NCBI RefSeq assembly: GCF_018986735.1
Contig: NZ_CP065521.1
Coordinates: 186,001 to 250,000, forward strand
Direction of reading: 5' to 3'
From: Schaalia sp. 19OD2882
Lineage (GTDB): Bacteria > Actinomycetota > Actinomycetes > Actinomycetales > Actinomycetaceae
DNA: 64,000 nt
Below are positions 1 to 9,267 of the stretch, in pieces. The translations under genes and the position numbers were made by a program. The notes under the pieces are model-generated. The model saw only the letters and a program-made list of their open reading frames with translations, did no database searches and was not told where the DNA came from. The first letter of the stretch is position 1. The number at the start of each line of letters is the position of its first letter.

Positions 1-2528
1 CCGGACAACTGAAGGTGGTGTGCGAAGTTCGCGGCAAGGGCGTGCCCATCGGCCAGTGAGGAGAACACCCCTTCACCGGCGGTCTTGACGAGATTCGGCA
101 GGGCGACCCACGGCAGACCGACCACCGTGACCAGGGCGCCCGTGACCCACGCGCCCAGCGACGAGCGGGCAGTGAGGATCAGGCAGAAGAGGCACAGGAC
201 CACCGTGGCCGTCAGTTCGACCAGCGCCAGGCCGTTGAGGAAACCGGTGGCTGCGGGCCCCTGCGGGTTGAGCGCCATGCGGGCGCCGGCGTCGGCGCCG
301 AGGTACCACGCCAGTGGCAGGAAGAGGAGGAGAAGCAGCGATGCCACATGAGCACCCGTTCGAGAGGCGATCTCCGGGACCACTGTGGACTCTTCGAGAA
401 GGGAGTCGTCCAGGCGCGTGGGTGTGTGGCGGGTGGGGGTCTTTTGTGCCGGTGCGTCGGCGGCATCACCACGAGGGCTCGATCGCCGACGCCATGGGGC
501 GGGCGTGTCCTGTTCCTCGGCCGGGGCGGCGGTGATGAACTCGCGACGCCGGGCGATCTCTTCGTCGCTGGTGGTGGGTTTCGGTGCAGCGGCTGCGGCG
601 GATGCTGCCGCGATTCCCGCAACGGCCCCTGCAAGGGCTGTCGTGCTGCCGGAAGATGCCGCAGCTTCCGTGTCCGCAGGCGCATCGCCTCGATCCGTGT
701 CCTTCGAGGTCGAAGGCGCAGTGGAGGCCGCCAGCGCTTCTGCGGCCGCCAGGGCGGCCGCTTGGCTCTGACGTTCGGCGCGAGTCATCGGGGGGATGCG
801 GGTTGGTCGCGCTGCGGGGGCAGGTGCGGCGAAGGCGGATGTCTCGTCGACCTGCGCCTTGGGGCCGCCCACGATGTTGGCGGTGCGTGACGGGTCGTCG
901 TCGACCAGCGAAACCTCCTCGCCGGTGAGCACGGGTTCGCGGTCGCGAACCGATGCCCACATCCGGGCGGAGAATTCGTCTGTGGTGTGTGAGGGCGCGG
1001 CCGCAGTCTCCTCGGAGACCGCCTCGCGCACCGGCTTGTCGGTCCCGGTGCCTGCGGCGGCTTCCTCAGGTGTTTCCTGGGGGGCCTGCTCGGAGACGGC
1101 GGGCGCGGGCCGTTCTGCTGCAGTCGGGCGAGGCTCAGGATGTGCGGGTGCCTCATGAGCTGCGGCGATGGGGGCCTCGGAAGGCTCCGACGCGGGTGCC
1201 TGGGTGGGGGCTGCCGCGGAGTCTCCAGCAGGCGCCGCATCGACCTGGCCGGCGGGGGCCGTCTCGGGTTCGTCCACGGTGACCTCAGGTGCGACCGGGG
1301 TAGCTTCGAGCGCATCCGCCGCGGAGGACGGCGCGTCTGCGGTCGCGAGCCGGGGCGTTGCGGGCACCTGTGCGTCGGCGGCCGGAACGGGGAGGTCAGC
1401 GGTCGCCTCCTCGGAATCGGGGGCCGGAAGTGCGTCGCCGCCTTCAACGCCGGCTTCCTGCGGCCTCTCCTCGACGAGGGGCGGGTCGGCCACGGCCCCA
1501 AGCGTCGGCGCATCCTGCGAGTCCGGGGCGATGAATGCGGGCCCGGATGTTGCGGGATCGTCGTCCTCGGCCCGGAATGCGGGCGCCACCCCATCCGTTT
1601 CGGCGGAATCCTGGGGCAAAGGTGCGGCGGGTGCAGCCTCGGCCGCTTCCTTCTCCTGTCCTTCCGTTTCGACGAGGGCGGCCCCGTCCTCGACTCGGGT
1701 CTGCTCGTCGGAGGTGACCTCGACGTGGTCCTCGAGCGCAGGGGAGTGCTCGGTGACCTCTGCCGCGTCTTCCGTTTCGGCGGTCTGCGAAGGCCCCCCG
1801 GCCCAGGAGGCCCCATTCGTCTCAGCGGTTTCGCCGTCCTCGGATTCCTCGGCCACCGAAACTTCCTCTGTCAGCGAAACCTCGTGAGCTGCAGCTTCTG
1901 TCGGGGCCACCGTCTCGGGGGAGTCGGCGAAGGTGGGGGCCGACTCGGACTCGGATGCAAGCGGAGGATCGGAGGTGAGAACGGGTTCCTCGGCCAGCGT
2001 GTCCCCCTCCTCAGGGGCGCTGACCTCGTCAACGTCGTCCACGGAGGTCGCCTGGAAGGTCGGCCGGTCCTCGAAGTGGTGGGCCTCGGCCCAATCCTCC
2101 ACGTGTTCATCCGCCGACGAGGAGTCTTCTCCCTGGTCGCCCACAGGCGGGGCGAGTGCGGATGGCGTGGCGCTCACTTCTCCGAGCGGAATCCCGGCGG
2201 GTGCGGTCTCATCGCCGGCGTGCACCTGTACCGCTGGAGCCTCGGCGGGCACCGCCACCTCGGCGGCCGGGGTCTGCGTGGCGGAGGTGAACTCTCCCAG
2301 AGGGATCCCGTGCGGCTTGGTCTCCGGGAAGTCGTCGAATGCCGGGCGACGAGTCACGACAGGGGCGTCCTCGTCGGCGACCTCCGCAAGTGGCTGCCCC
2401 TCCACGATGCCTGAAACGACGTCGGCGGCATGATGCGGCGCATCCAGGAGGTGATCGCCCTCGGGTGCGTTCGACTCTTCGCCCTGACGAGGGGCGTCCG
2501 TCCACTCGTCGTGGTCGTGTTCAGACAT
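1..2528 (-). CDS. Large acidic Ala/Glu/Pro-rich membrane protein, C-terminus beyond the window
   Basis: The minus-strand frame is open from an ATG at 2528 to the left edge, giving 842 codons with no stop, so the C-terminus is missing. Roughly the first 690 residues are a low-complexity acidic region rich in Ala, Glu, Pro, Ser and Thr with no recognisable fold, beginning MSEHDHDEWTD. It is followed by hydrophobic segments near 470-50 on the + strand (around HVASLLLLLFLPLAWYL, then LTATVVLCLFCLILTA and a third near the edge). This suggests a long disordered cytoplasmic N-terminus anchored by at least three membrane helices. A short motif, GIPLGE preceded by ET-x-P, occurs twice near residues 70-120, and a variant ends the next gene upstream. 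I do not recognise the family. The start is supported by GGAGG just upstream. Confidence 0.75.
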   Translation of the reverse strand, partial: MSEHDHDEWTDAPRQGEESNAPEGDHLLDAPHHAADVVSGIVEGQPLAEVADEDAPVVTRRPAFDDFPETKPHGIPLGEFTSATQTPAAEVAVPAEAPAVQVHAGDETAPAGIPLGEVSATPSALAPPVGDQGEDSSSADEHVEDWAEAHHFEDRPTFQATSVDDVDEVSAPEEGDTLAEEPVLTSDPPLASESESAPTFADSPETVAPTEAAAHEVSLTEEVSVAEESEDGETAETNGASWAGGPSQTAETEDAAEVTEHSPALEDHVEVTSDEQTRVEDGAALVETEGQEKEAAEAAPAAPLPQDSAETDGVAPAFRAEDDDPATSGPAFIAPDSQDAPTLGAVADPPLVEERPQEAGVEGGDALPAPDSEEATADLPVPAADAQVPATPRLATADAPSSAADALEATPVAPEVTVDEPETAPAGQVDAAPAGDSAAAPTQAPASEPSEAPIAAAHEAPAHPEPRPTAAERPAPAVSEQAPQETPEEAAAGTGTDKPVREAVSEETAAAPSHTTDEFSARMWASVRDREPVLTGEEVSLVDDDPSRTANIVGGPKAQVDETSAFAAPAPAARPTRIPPMTRAERQSQAAALAAAEALAASTAPSTSKDTDRGDAPADTEAAASSGSTTALAGAVAGIAAASAAAAAPKPTTSDEEIARRREFITAAPAEEQDTPAPWRRRSSPRGDAADAPAQKTPTRHTPTRLDDSLLEESTVVPEIASRTGAHVASLLLLLFLPLAWYLGADAGARMALNPQGPAATGFLNGLALVELTATVVLCLFCLILTARSSLGAWVTGALVTVVGLPWVALPNLVKTAGEGVFSSLADGHALAANFAHHLQLS

Positions 2529-2684
2529 GGGAAGACCTCCTGTTCCAGCCCAAACATAGTGGCCCGCTCCCATGTGCGTCAGCAGCTCACCCGGCCCGCC
2601 GCGACTTCACTCCATGGACTGTGACGCCACATGGGGCAAAAGGGGCTCTGCCGGGGCCTCCGGTGGGGGAGTTCGCGCAGCGGT

Positions 2685-3770
2685 TCAGGAGGGTTCGCCC
2701 CCGTCCTCGGCGACCGCGATCACCTCTCCCACAGGCGCGCCCTGCGGAGGCGCCTCGCCGACGAAAACGGCCTCCTCCTCGGACTCGAACGGGGGCGCCG
2801 GCGCGTCCTCGGCAGGGTCCTCGTCAACCGGAAGCCACTTCCTTCTGGCCCAGTGCACCCCCAAGGTCGATGACCCCAGCACCATTCCGAGCAAGGCGAT
2901 GATCGGGGCCGCCAAGGAGACCTGGGTCGTGGTCGTGTCCCCCGGGGCGACGACCCGACCACTGAGGGTCGCCCACACGGGAAGGAAGAGGTAGGCGGGC
3001 AAGGTCATGAGGGCCCAGCCCGCCAACTGCGGCCCGAAGAGCGACCACCGGGCCGTCAGGGCAACCAGCCCCAGGGTCACCGCGCAGAAGATCGCGAAGG
3101 CGACATCCGTTTGATGTCCCACCAGCAGTCCCGACATGCCTTGCGCCGCCACGCGGGTGGCGTCGGCAGGGGCCATGTGGATCAGCACGAAGAACACCAG
3201 CACCGTCATCGGCACGACACAGGTCGCCACCAGGGCCCTGATCCACTGGTGCATGCTGGGTCTTTCCTTGCTGCTCAAACTGCGCCTCAGCTTGCCCGAA
3301 CGTCCGGCTCTGTGGGTCAGCCACACCGCGAAGGCACTGCCCGTGAGAATCGTCGTGGTGATCAACGGGTGCAGGGACCAGACCGCAGGAGTGGCCAGGT
3401 CCTCGCGAGAAACGGGAATCGTGAACAGGCCCGGGATCGACAGGAGCCCGCGCCACTGCAACAACCCGATCGGCACCGAGCAGGCTGCGGCGACGAACAG
3501 GCCGGACGAACTCAGGTCGCAGTTGACGGCGATGAGGGTGAGCAGGACGGCCCCCAGGGCCATCCCGATCATCCCTTCGACCGAGGCCAAGGGAAGCCCG
3601 GTCGCCGTGCGCGCCGCGATGTCATCCATCGACGAGCCCATGAGGACCAGGGCCACCGGAGAAAAGGTCAAGGCGAACAGGCCCGAGCGGAACTCCGGGG
3701 ACCTGCGAAGGCGCACGGTGACGGGATGCACGGCGGGCCCGAGACGCTTCGGTGCGGAGGAGTCGGACAT
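2685..3770 (-). CDS. Polytopic membrane protein of unknown function
   Basis: This 361-residue protein has about seven to eight hydrophobic segments (for example around residues 31-46, 66-84, 90-108, 137-155, 186-203, 225-245, 250-275 and 288-305). No enzymatic or transporter motif is visible. The last 45 residues are acidic and cytoplasmic-looking and carry PQGAPVGEV, a variant of the GIPLGE motif repeated in the gene just downstream on the same strand. The two genes are 156 nt apart and may form one unit of membrane proteins. The start ATG at 3770 follows the divergent intergenic region shared with the gene at 3855. I infer a membrane-embedded partner of the downstream protein; no function can be named. 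Confidence 0.7.
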   Translation of the reverse strand: MSDSSAPKRLGPAVHPVTVRLRRSPEFRSGLFALTFSPVALVLMGSSMDDIAARTATGLPLASVEGMIGMALGAVLLTLIAVNCDLSSSGLFVAAACSVPIGLLQWRGLLSIPGLFTIPVSREDLATPAVWSLHPLITTTILTGSAFAVWLTHRAGRSGKLRRSLSSKERPSMHQWIRALVATCVVPMTVLVFFVLIHMAPADATRVAAQGMSGLLVGHQTDVAFAIFCAVTLGLVALTARWSLFGPQLAGWALMTLPAYLFLPVWATLSGRVVAPGDTTTTQVSLAAPIIALLGMVLGSSTLGVHWARRKWLPVDEDPAEDAPAPPFESEEEAVFVGEAPPQGAPVGEVIAVAEDGGEPS

Positions 3771-3854
3771 GTCTCAAGTTTCGCACCCCCTGCCACACCT
3801 GCGCACCGCGCGGCATCCTTCCCGCCCGGGCCGGGCCGGACATAGTGTGGTCGT

Positions 3855-4682
3855 GTGACGATCGACGCCTTGGCCGACCCGCCCCTCGACGTCCTGGCCC
3901 GGGCGGCGCAAGACCCTCGGGTGCACGCAGCCTTCGACGAGGTCGCCGCCGCCTGCGTGCGCCTGCGCTTCCACGAAGGGTTGCGACGCGGCTGGCAGGA
4001 AGCGCGTGCCGAAGCCGCTGTCCGCGAAGCCGCAGCCCTGTCGCTGGTCGAAGGGGCGCGTACGAGCGTCGACGACCTGCGGGCGATGACGATGGACCAG
4101 GAAGGTCGCCCGCGCGACCCGGCCTCGTCACTGGCAGTGGGCATCTGGCGCGCCCAGTGGGGGCTGGCCTGCTCCATGGCTCCCCTGAACACGCGCACTC
4201 CGACCCGCGCCATGCGACGCCCCCTGCCCTGGCTGGTCGCCGGCGTCCACAGGGACGTGTGCTCCGCCCTCGTCGAGGACGGACATCTGCCGACCGACCG
4301 TGTGGCCATTGCCGCGGACCCGGCCCACCTTGCCGCCGCCATGCGCATCCTGGGAGCGCCCCTGCCCGCCACCGCCACCGCGGCGGCGCTGGTCGCCCAC
4401 TTCCGTTTCAGGCAGGTCTTCGCTCCGGGCTCGGCCGTGGTCGGATCGTCGCTGGCCAGGTGGGTTTTGGTGGATCGTGGGGTCGACCCGACCGGCGTCC
4501 TGGTCCCCACGGTGGCCGATGCGACCGACCCTGCCACGGCCAGCAGGGAGCTGGCCGGGTGGGTCGGCGGTGGCGTCGAGGGTGTCGCCCGGTGGTACCT
4601 CCACGTGTGCCGCACCCTGCTCATGGGTGTTCGCGAAGGCGAGGACGTGGCCCTGCACGTCCAGGCGGGTTCGCTCGGCTGA
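3855..4682 (+). CDS. Helical protein with a Fic N-terminal-like stretch, no Fic core
   Basis: The gene starts at GTG 3855 and encodes 275 residues. The stretch EAAALSLVEGARTSVDDLR (about residues 56-74) resembles the N-terminal helices of Fic-domain proteins (A-S-x-I-E-G-T-x-T-S). However, the catalytic HPFxxGNGR motif of Fic AMP-transferases is absent, so enzymatic AMPylation is not supported. The protein is Arg/Ala-rich, has no signal peptide or membrane segment, and ends 20 nt before the convergent HAD gene. Related actinobacterial proteins sit beside the HAD/ssd/tad cluster, sometimes under misleading names such as oxidoreductase; that statement is from memory. Function is unknown. Confidence 0.65.
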   Translation: MTIDALADPPLDVLARAAQDPRVHAAFDEVAAACVRLRFHEGLRRGWQEARAEAAVREAAALSLVEGARTSVDDLRAMTMDQEGRPRDPASSLAVGIWRAQWGLACSMAPLNTRTPTRAMRRPLPWLVAGVHRDVCSALVEDGHLPTDRVAIAADPAHLAAAMRILGAPLPATATAAALVAHFRFRQVFAPGSAVVGSSLARWVLVDRGVDPTGVLVPTVADATDPATASRELAGWVGGGVEGVARWYLHVCRTLLMGVREGEDVALHVQAGSLG

Positions 4683-4702
4683 GGGCAGGTCCGGGCGCCG
4701 CT

Positions 4703-5503
4703 TCAGCGCCCTCGTCTGCGTGAGAGGAGCCACCAGAGGCCCGCTGCCAGACCCACGGAGGCCAGCAGGCCGGCGACGGGCACGGCCACCTGGCGCATGC
4801 GGGGTTTGACCCTTTCGGTGCGACGGAAGGTGAGGATCTGCCATCCGTGTTCCCTGGCGTGGGAGTCGAGATCCTTGTCGGGATTGACCGCAACGGGGTG
4901 GCCGACGATCTCCAGCAGAGGCAGGTCGGTGACCGAGTCGGAGTACGCCCAGCATTCGTCCAGGTCCCAGCCCATTTCGGCGGCGAGTTCCGCACAGGCG
5001 CGCGCCTTGTTCTCCGCGTAGTCGTAGTGGGTGACCTCGCCCGTGTAGTGCCCGTCCTGGTCGATCTCGGCGATGGAACCGATGGCGTGGTCGGCGCCGA
5101 GCACCTGGGCGACGGGACGGACGATCTCCTCCACCGACGCCGAGGCGATGACGACGGCGCGCCCTTCGGCCTTGTGGCGGGCGATTTCGTCCAGGGCTCC
5201 CGAGTAGCACACGGGCGGGATCGACGTGGTGACGGCCTCGGTGACCACCTCCTCCAGGCGCACGGCGTCCCAGCCGCGGGCCAAGGCGCCCAAGGACTTC
5301 GCCATGCGTTGCATGCGCCCGTCGTCGGCCCCTGCGATGAGGTAGGGCAGGTGCAGCAGGACCCCCATGGCCAGGTCGCGCCGGGTGAGGATCCCGGCGC
5401 GCAACAGATCGTCTCGCAGGGCCATCGACGAGGCCGTGGCGATGAGCGTCTTGTCCAGGTCGAAGAAGGCGGCCGACGCGCAGGGACGACCGATCATGCT
5501 CAT
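4703..5503 (-). CDS. HAD-superfamily subfamily IB phosphatase with C-terminal membrane anchor
   Basis: The protein has HAD motif I FDLDKT (Asp15 as nucleophile and Asp17 as acid/base with this start), motif II in VVIASAS, and motif III/IV in ENKARA and YSDSVTDLPLLE, as in SerB-like HAD-IB enzymes. A hydrophobic helix near the C-terminus followed by RRRGR suggests membrane tethering. I chose ATG 5503 because AAAGGAG lies 9 nt upstream. An upstream in-frame ATG at 5524 would add MRKETSG and would put that Shine-Dalgarno inside the gene. It is divergent from the Tad-like operon and commonly accompanies it in actinobacteria. The substrate is unknown; a phosphomonoester is likely. Confidence 0.88.
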   Translation of the reverse strand: MSMIGRPCASAAFFDLDKTLIATASSMALRDDLLRAGILTRRDLAMGVLLHLPYLIAGADDGRMQRMAKSLGALARGWDAVRLEEVVTEAVTTSIPPVCYSGALDEIARHKAEGRAVVIASASVEEIVRPVAQVLGADHAIGSIAEIDQDGHYTGEVTHYDYAENKARACAELAAEMGWDLDECWAYSDSVTDLPLLEIVGHPVAVNPDKDLDSHAREHGWQILTFRRTERVKPRMRQVAVPVAGLLASVGLAAGLWWLLSRRRGR

Positions 5504-5678
5504 GCCGCTGGTCTCCTTTCGCATTGTTGCAGGTGTCAGTGGTGGACGCCGTCGTCATCCACAGGCTGTGGCGCTGCGACCAGTCTTCCACAGACACCCT
5601 CCTCGTGTGTGGCGCACCCGGGGCGAGGGGATGTGGGGTGGAGGGATGGGAGATGCGGAATGGGGGAAGGAGTTGTCC

Positions 5679-6701
5679 GTGCCGGTCCGCTGGTGCGGAC
5701 TGGCCCCTGACGAGGTCGACGCCGTCGAGCGTCTGGCGGGTCTGGTGGGCGTCGGCCTGGCCCCGGGGCCTCCGTGGGCGGGGTGCGTGCTGGCTCTGGC
5801 AGGGGTCGAAGCGGATCTCGGGTCGCGCCAGGACGGGGAAGGCGGGCAGGACAGCGGCGCGTACCTCCCGGAGGGCACCGCGCTGCTGAGGATCGGCCCG
5901 GGTGGGCACCTGCGTCTGCCCGAGGAGGAGCGCGCCCTCCTGGACGTCCTCGTCGCCGCGAGCGGGAAGGCGCCGGGATCGGAAGGCAGGGGGCAACACC
6001 CCGTGGTGCTCGTCGCCACGTGGTCGTGGACGTGCGACGGGGCGCGCCTGGCCCGTGACCTCGCCCGAAGCGCAGGCGCCGTCCTCGTCGACGCGACCGG
6101 AATCGGGCCTCGACACCTTCCTGTCGACGTCGGCCGGGGAGTGCGCTGGGCGCAGCTGCGAGAGGCGGAGCGTTCCTTCCCGCCTGAGATCGTCGACCAG
6201 TTTCCGCAGGTGGACGGGGTGAAGGTCCTCGGTGCGGATGCGCGCGGGGGAGTCCTTGCCGACGACCCGCTCCTCGCGGCCCTCGTCGAGTCGGTGTCCG
6301 CCGTGGTCCCAGTGGTGGTGGACGCGGGCCGCTGGGACGAGCGGGCGGCGCGCTGCAGGTCCGCGCAGGTGGTCGTGCTCACAGGCGCCGCCGGCCGGGC
6401 CGACACCGCCCAGGCCTGCGCCGCCCTGCTCGCCTGGGGCGTTCCCGATGCGCTGGCAGTGGTCACCCAGGGGCGCCGTTGGCCCGCCTTCGAGCAGCAT
6501 GTGGCCGCTCTCGTCGCCGACCACGCCACCGGGCGGGGGATCGCCGCCCAGGACCTCCACTGGGAACGAATCCTGGCTCCGGACGCCGGAGCCGAGGGCC
6601 ACCCGGTCGCGCCGCCGCCCGTGTGGAGGCAGGCGCGCAGCCCTTCGGGGCGAAGGCGGCTCGCGGCGCGGGTGTGGCAATGGGCGGAGGAACACGCATG
6701 A
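5679..6701 (+). CDS. ssd: Septum site-determining-like protein (Ssd/CpaE-like, MinD-related)
   Basis: About 340 residues, placed directly before tadA and overlapping it (ATGA at 6698-6701), which is the position of ssd/cpaE in actinobacterial tad loci. The fold appears to be MinD/CpaE-like: alternating hydrophobic strands such as PVVLVATWSW, VDATGI and VVVVDAGRW. The deviant Walker A motif (KGGxGKT/S) is not visible; the equivalent position reads VATWSWTCDG. It may therefore not hydrolyse ATP. The frame is open upstream to 5367, overlapping the divergent HAD gene. I chose GTG 5679 because GGGGGAAGGAG precedes it by 6 nt; ATG 5646 is an alternative. The expected role is positioning or regulation of the pilus/secretion machine. 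Confidence 0.75.
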   Translation: MPVRWCGLAPDEVDAVERLAGLVGVGLAPGPPWAGCVLALAGVEADLGSRQDGEGGQDSGAYLPEGTALLRIGPGGHLRLPEEERALLDVLVAASGKAPGSEGRGQHPVVLVATWSWTCDGARLARDLARSAGAVLVDATGIGPRHLPVDVGRGVRWAQLREAERSFPPEIVDQFPQVDGVKVLGADARGGVLADDPLLAALVESVSAVVPVVVDAGRWDERAARCRSAQVVVLTGAAGRADTAQACAALLAWGVPDALAVVTQGRRWPAFEQHVAALVADHATGRGIAAQDLHWERILAPDAGAEGHPVAPPPVWRQARSPSGRRRLAARVWQWAEEHA

Positions 6702-7978
6702 CATGGCGGACTCCTCGGCTCGCGCAGGCCGCTCCGACGGGATCGGGCCAGGCTGAAGGATTGCGTGCGCTTGCCTCCACCGGCCGCCCCGGCCCACGAG
6801 AGCACGGCCGGGCCGCCCGCTCGGGGGCCAGACCCGGAGCCGGACACGACGAACTGGTTGACGACCTGGACAGGCTCGACGCCCTCGCGGCCGGCGTCGG
6901 ACCCCGTATTGCGCAGCTCCTGGCCGACCCGGCGGTCACGGACGTCCTCGTCAACGGGGTCGACACGTGGGTGGATCGGGGTGACGGCCTGTGCAGGGTG
7001 TCCCTTGAGCTCGGGGACGAGGACGAAGTGCGTGCACTCGCGGTGCGCATGGCCGCCGCCTGCGGCAGGCGGCTGGATGACGCGGCACCGGTCGTCGACG
7101 GCACCCTGCCCGCCGGGGTGCGGCTGCACGCCGTCCTACCACCCGTCTCCGCCAGCGGCACGCTGGTCTCCCTGCGCACCAGCGCGCGCAAGCCGCTCGG
7201 CCTTGAGGACCTGGTGGAACGGGACACCGTCCACCCGCTGCTCGCCCGGGTCCTGGCCGCCTTGGTGCGAGGGCGGGCGAACCTGCTGGTCTCGGGTGCG
7301 ACAGGGGCCGGCAAGACGACTCTGCTCAGCGCCCTCCTTGCACTGGTGCCGCCCGACCAGCGGATCATCTGCATCGAGGAGGCCAGCGAGTTGCACCCGC
7401 GTCACCCTCATGTCGTCTCCTTGCAGGAGAGGCGCCCGAATGTGCAGGGCGCCGGAGGTGTGTGCCTGTCCGACCTTGTCAGGGCCGCAATGCGCATGAG
7501 GCCAGATCGCCTGGTCCTGGGCGAGTGCCGGGGTGCGGAGGTCCGCGACGTCCTGACCGCCCTGAACACCGGGCACGAGGGCGGGATGGCGACGGTCCAC
7601 GCGAACACCGTGGAGGCGGTGCCCGCGCGCCTGCTGGCCTTGGGAGCCTTGGCGGGCATGGACGAGGGTGCCCTGGCCGCCCAGGCGGTGGCGGCCCTGG
7701 ATGCGATTGTGCAGATCAGACGATTCAGTGGGGATGCTGCCTCCAGCGGCGAAGGGACGAGGCGCCGGGTGAGTCAGGTCGGAGTGCTCATCCGCCGGGG
7801 TGCTCATCTCGAATGCGTGCCCGCATTGCAGATCGACCACGACATGGTCATGCGACCCGGCCCCGGCTTCGAATGCTTCCTCGCGCGCTCACAGGGGTGG
7901 CTGGCAGGAATCCTCGACCCGGCCGACGCGCCGTGGGAGGGGAAACGGCGGAGGGGAGTTGCAGGTGAGGGGCGATGA
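6698..7978 (+). CDS. tadA: TadA/CpaF-type secretion ATPase
   Basis: This 426-residue hexameric-type ATPase should power assembly of Tad/Flp pili on the cytoplasmic side. Visible motifs are Walker A GATGAGKTT (about residues 197-205), the ELHPRHPHVVSLQ Asp/His-box region, Walker B LVLGECRGAE (about 272-281) and the His-box-like GHEGGMATVHANT (about 289-301). The start ATG 6698 overlaps the ssd stop and has GGAGG 7 nt upstream. The frame extends further upstream but only through Arg-rich out-of-register sequence. The stop overlaps the tadBC start (ATGA at 7975), so ssd, tadA and tadBC are translationally coupled. Confidence 0.95.
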   Translation: MTWRTPRLAQAAPTGSGQAEGLRALASTGRPGPREHGRAARSGARPGAGHDELVDDLDRLDALAAGVGPRIAQLLADPAVTDVLVNGVDTWVDRGDGLCRVSLELGDEDEVRALAVRMAAACGRRLDDAAPVVDGTLPAGVRLHAVLPPVSASGTLVSLRTSARKPLGLEDLVERDTVHPLLARVLAALVRGRANLLVSGATGAGKTTLLSALLALVPPDQRIICIEEASELHPRHPHVVSLQERRPNVQGAGGVCLSDLVRAAMRMRPDRLVLGECRGAEVRDVLTALNTGHEGGMATVHANTVEAVPARLLALGALAGMDEGALAAQAVAALDAIVQIRRFSGDAASSGEGTRRRVSQVGVLIRRGAHLECVPALQIDHDMVMRPGPGFECFLARSQGWLAGILDPADAPWEGKRRRGVAGEGR

Positions 7979-9267
7979 GTGGTGCGGACGGATCCTGGTG
8001 GACGGCCCTGTCCGGCCAGGTCGGGGCTCCCAGTGGCCCGATCCTGGCCCTACTGGCCCTGTCCGTGACACTGGTCTGCCTGCTTCCGGCCATTGACCTT
8101 GCAGGGTACTCGGCGGCGCTGGACAGGTGGGTGGATGGCGCGCGGGGGGATGCCCAGGCGGGTGCCGGCCCGGGTGCTGGTGGCACGCGGGAAAGTGCGG
8201 CGGGCACCCGGCAACGAGGGCGACACCGCGCACCACCCGACGGGGCCGCCTTGTCCCTGCTGGTCACTGAGGTGGCCTCGCGCCTGGAATCCGGCGCGCC
8301 CGTGGAGGCCGCGTGGCGCGAGTCGTGGGAACGCGCAGGGGCCGCACCCGCCTTCACGACGGTGCGTGCCGGTGTGCCCGAGGTCGTCGAGGAGTTGGCG
8401 CATTGCCCGCTGCTCCGGCAGGTGCGGGGATGGGCGGAGTTCGTGCGCTGGTGGCGCTCTCGCACGTGGCGTGGGCGCGAGGCGATGTCGGCGGCGCGCG
8501 CCCTGCGGGCGGCATGTGTTCTCACCCACGAGTTGGGTGCTCCTTTGGCGTCGGTGCTCACCACTGTGGCCGAAGGGATCGACGAGGCGGAGGTCGCAGC
8601 CGATGCGCGTCGAGTGGCGGCCAGCGGGCCCGCGACATCGGCGCGCACGCTCACGGCCATGCCGTTCCTCGGCCTGGTGGGGGCGCAGGTGCTGGATGCC
8701 GACCCTGTGGGCTTCCTCTTCGACGGGTCGGTGGGGACACTGTGCCTTGTCGTGGGGGTGGGGTGCGTCCTGGCAGGGCACGGGGTCTCACAGTTCCTGT
8801 TGCGCAGGGCTGCGGCCGTGTCGGGTGAGCCTGGGATCGACCGGGCCCTCCTGTGCGACTTGGCGGCGGCGGGCCTGGAGGCCGGGGCTTCGGTGCCCTC
8901 CGTGCTGGAGGCCCTGGGTGGGGCGGCGCAGGTGGACAACCTTGCGCGGGCCGGCAGGCAGGTGCGTCTGGGTGCGTCGTGGGCCCAGGCGTGGCAGGGG
9001 GTGCATCCGGGGGCCGCGGACCTGGGTCGCGCCCTGGAGGCGGCGTGGGCGGACGGGATCTCGCCGGTGTCGTTGCTGGGCAGGACCGCAGCACAGGTGC
9101 GTGCCCGTCGGGCTGCGGAGGCGCGTGTGGAGGCCGAAAGACTCGGAGTGCGTCTGGTCCTGCCCCTGGGGGTGTTCCTGCTGCCCGCCTTCGTTTTGCT
9201 GGGGGTGGCCCCGGTCCTGGCCCACCTGGGCGCCGACACCCTCTCCTCCCCCCTCTTCTCCCCGTGA
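7975..9267 (+). CDS. Fused TadB-TadC type II secretion F-domain protein
   Basis: One 430-residue polypeptide carries two T2SSF-like segments. The first follows the N-terminal membrane helix, around SLLVTEVASRLESGAPVEAAW (residues ~90-112). The second is IDRALLCDLAAAGLEAGASV (~285-304), each with downstream hydrophobic helices. In many tad loci these are two genes, tadB and tadC, encoding platform proteins of the inner membrane complex. Here no stop or start separates them, so a natural fusion is the simplest reading. Membrane segments lie near residues 22-42, 222-262 and 395-420. The stop codon at 9265-9267 lies within TGAGATTCGTCC, a 12-mer also found repeated at about 50 kb. Confidence 0.88.
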   Translation: MSGADGSWWTALSGQVGAPSGPILALLALSVTLVCLLPAIDLAGYSAALDRWVDGARGDAQAGAGPGAGGTRESAAGTRQRGRHRAPPDGAALSLLVTEVASRLESGAPVEAAWRESWERAGAAPAFTTVRAGVPEVVEELAHCPLLRQVRGWAEFVRWWRSRTWRGREAMSAARALRAACVLTHELGAPLASVLTTVAEGIDEAEVAADARRVAASGPATSARTLTAMPFLGLVGAQVLDADPVGFLFDGSVGTLCLVVGVGCVLAGHGVSQFLLRRAAAVSGEPGIDRALLCDLAAAGLEAGASVPSVLEALGGAAQVDNLARAGRQVRLGASWAQAWQGVHPGAADLGRALEAAWADGISPVSLLGRTAAQVRARRAAEARVEAERLGVRLVLPLGVFLLPAFVLLGVAPVLAHLGADTLSSPLFSP

